DNA of 34,755 bases from CBDUZS01 sp965371785 (lineage in GTDB: Bacteria; Fermentibacterota; Fermentibacteria; Fermentibacterales; JCC-6): NCBI GenBank assembly GCA_965371785.1, contig CBDUZS010000026.1, forward strand, positions 1 to 34,755. Direction: 5' to 3'. Shown piece by piece: positions 33,546 through 34,755 of this stretch; the first letter of the stretch is position 1; each line of letters starts with the position of its first letter. Below the pieces are notes generated by a model. The model was not told where the DNA came from and did not search any database. It saw only the letters and a list, made by a program, of their open reading frames with translations. The translations under genes and the position numbers were made by a program.

Positions 33546-34421
33546 TTAAAAATACGACTTGGCCCTTTTCCAATTCCTCAGAATATGGAAAGCCAAGGGT
33601 GTTTTTACCCACACATTTCTTATCCACCTTTTCGGCCACGTCTGCTTATCTGCGAATCCAAGTTCATACACCAAGTACTGCTCTTGATCCTGCCCTGTGA
33701 TACGCAACTTGCCGCAGGGATCCGAAACCACCATATGCCCATTCCAGAACCAGCCTTCCTCATCCCCATATCGATTCGCTGTGACTATCCAAGCATCATA
33801 CATCCGTGCATTGAACTTGCTCATAAACAGGCCGTCATCCCTGTCATCCGCCAAACTGAGGATGATCAGGTCCAGACGGCTTCTCATCAACTCCCACATC
33901 GCGCGTGGACTCGCCACGTCGGAACAGATCACAATGCCAGTCTTGACTCCTCTGATATCTGTGATTGTCACTGGTACCGGGCCCGGTCGATAGTTCGCCT
34001 TCTTCTCACCAGGCTTCAAGTTCCATTTACGATGGACAACTTGAACTTTGCCTTGCGGGTCTAGCAACACCTGAGCGTTGTGCAGTGCCTTGCCATCAAT
34101 CTCGGACATACCAAAGCAAAGATGAATCTTGTGTTTCGTCGCCAATGAGACAAATACTTGAAGGGTTTCTTGCGAAATAGGTTCAGCAATACGGCGATGA
34201 TACTCCGGCATATCGCCAGGGTTATACCACCCCAGGATCATTTCGCCGAATATCACCAACTCGATGTCTGGATGCGTTTGCATAATGGCGTCTACCCTGT
34301 TAGCAATCCTGGTGCGATTTGTATCGGGATTACGATCACAGGACATCGCAACGGTGGCGACTTTGAGACGCTTTGTAGCGGCCCGCTCATTGCAGAATAC
34401 CGACTTGAATATGGGTATCAT
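33546..34421 (-). CDS. Carbon-nitrogen hydrolase (nitrilase superfamily), probable integron cassette gene
   Basis: The protein has 291 aa. The catalytic triad is in place: Glu60 in LVIFGEM, Lys132 in VVHRKWNLKPGE and Cys166 in IVICSDVA. The family hydrolyses or forms amide or nitrile C-N bonds through a Cys thioester; the substrate is not evident. The CSD motif after the Cys is a variant of the common CYD/CWE. Codon use and base composition are more AT-rich than in the neighbouring genes. It is the only full gene between the attC-like sites at 34476-34546 and 33463-33502 and points the way a cassette gene should. The ATG at 34421 has no strong ribosome binding site, common for cassette genes. 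Confidence 0.85.
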   Translation of the reverse strand: MIPIFKSVFCNERAATKRLKVATVAMSCDRNPDTNRTRIANRVDAIMQTHPDIELVIFGEMILGWYNPGDMPEYHRRIAEPISQETLQVFVSLATKHKIHLCFGMSEIDGKALHNAQVLLDPQGKVQVVHRKWNLKPGEKKANYRPGPVPVTITDIRGVKTGIVICSDVASPRAMWELMRSRLDLIILSLADDRDDGLFMSKFNARMYDAWIVTANRYGDEEGWFWNGHMVVSDPCGKLRITGQDQEQYLVYELGFADKQTWPKRWIRNVWVKTPLAFHILRNWKRAKSYF

Positions 34422-34475
34422 CTTACAATTCCATTTTGTGTTCTACGTTTTATTATGACGCAGGAAGCAAGTGCC

Positions 34476-34546
34476 GCCCAACGATTGAGTTCACCTGCAT
34501 TTTGGAGCGACAGCGGAAAAATGTCAGGTGCAACAATTTGTTATAC
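34476..34546 (-). repeat. Complete attC-like recombination site
   Basis: On the minus strand this 71-base site reads R'' GTATAAC, a 5-base spacer, L'' GTTGCACCTG, a variable central part, L' CAGGTGAAC, a 6-base spacer TCAATC and R' GTTGGGC (GTTRRRY type). L'' and L' pair fully except for one extra G in L'', the expected extrahelical base. The end AACTCAATCGTTGGGC closely resembles the consensus 3' end AACTCAAGCGTTAGRY. The imperfect central palindrome supports a folded single-strand substrate. R'' deviates at one position (A for a pyrimidine). Confidence 0.75.
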
Positions 34547-34620
34547 ATTTTATCTATCCTTCTTCTCAACTTGTAGTTGGGCAAATTTAATGCACCACAC
34601 CTCGCAATTATTTCTAAAGT

Positions 34621-34755
34621 TTAATAATAGTAAATTATTCTCAAAACCACCATATACGCCCAATTACATTTAGCATGTGTTATAAACTGGCCGGTTTTAA
34701 GAACTTTATCGGTTTTGCAATCTATATTCATAAAAACAAAAGTTAGTCCAGTATG
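34621..34755 (-). CDS. Possible 3' end of a gene in the next cassette
   Basis: The minus frame stays open from the window edge to TAA at complement 34621-34623, giving 44 codons (ending LRIIYYY). It lies in strongly AT-rich DNA upstream of the attC-like site, where a cassette gene would be expected. I recognise no motif. The open frame is short and could be chance. Confidence 0.3.
   Translation of the reverse strand, partial: HTGLTFVFMNIDCKTDKVLKTGQFITHAKCNWAYMVVLRIIYYY

Noticed and set aside
34576..34582. GTTGGGC as the outer boundary of a longer attC
   Set aside because: The shorter site 34476-34546 has the correct L-box pairing, spacers and extrahelical base; the longer version gives poor spacers.
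33477..34673. Plus-strand open frames across the hydrolase gene
   Set aside because: They are shadows of the minus-strand nitrilase-superfamily gene, whose catalytic triad is complete.
1..34755. Genome-wide recoding of TGA as Trp or Gly
   Set aside because: clpB, the flippase and GT2 genes and several others end in TGA, often in ATGA overlaps, and Trp is encoded by TGG throughout. Only the two paralogs contain internal TGA.
1..34755. CRISPR arrays, tRNA or rRNA genes, insertion sequences
   Set aside because: I saw no regularly spaced repeats, no cloverleaf-like segment with CCA-adjacent T-loop, no rRNA sequence and no transposase frame.

Overview
The window is about 34.8 kb of ordinary bacterial chromosome with roughly 50-55% GC by eye. 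It uses the standard code: many genes end in TGA and Trp is TGG. Signal peptides, lipoboxes, a MurJ-family flippase and many glycosyltransferases suggest a diderm, probably anaerobic bacterium from an uncultured lineage. I cannot place it in a phylum from sequence alone. GlnRS and TrmFO are both present.

Layout: 1-78 is the start of a lipoprotein gene. 161-2758 is clpB. 3023-5609 is an operon of a Gfo/Idh/MocA oxidoreductase, a degenerate ABC-type ATPase and a polytopic membrane protein, converging on trmFO (5616-6932). 7196-11763 is surface-glycan machinery: a GT4-like transferase, a MurJ/MviN flippase and two GT2 enzymes. 11801-13111 holds two tandem secreted paralogs, each with an in-frame TGA at the same alignment position. 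13325-17887 is asnB, a GCS2-type ligase and glnS; a lipoprotein with a GNAT-like C-terminus, a 2-hydroxyacid dehydrogenase and a flavodoxin/ferredoxin protein follow, then a secreted PEBP-family protein on the other strand. 21553-25982 is a second glycosyltransferase block with a tandem GT4 duplication. 26082-32390 holds a slipin, a lipoprotein, a membrane-anchored PilB/GspE-like ATPase, a DUF1846 protein and a methyltransferase-like protein. 32428-33242 is a TusA/DsrE sulfur-carrier pair.

The right end (about 33440-34755) changes character. It is lower in GC and has the anatomy of an integron gene cassette read on the minus strand. A complete attC-like site lies at 34476-34546, then a nitrilase-superfamily gene, then the 5' half of a second attC at 33463-33502. 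The first six bases of the cassette (TTGGGC) are complementary to the R'' box of its own attC (GCCCAA), as expected for a mobile cassette. No integrase is in the window.

The most unusual signal is the TGA pair at 12329-12331 and 12992-12994. The proteins are clearly divergent, yet both carry TGA at the same place between a signal peptide and a conserved domain. Both have a hairpin exactly 19 nt downstream (stem to tetraloop UGGU), with identical synonymous codons across the hairpin and divergent ones right after it. This fits a bacterial SECIS-like element and a possible new family of secreted selenoproteins. One copy has a CxxU arrangement. Readthrough to another amino acid is the main alternative. 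The selenocysteine machinery is not in the window, so this remains a hypothesis.
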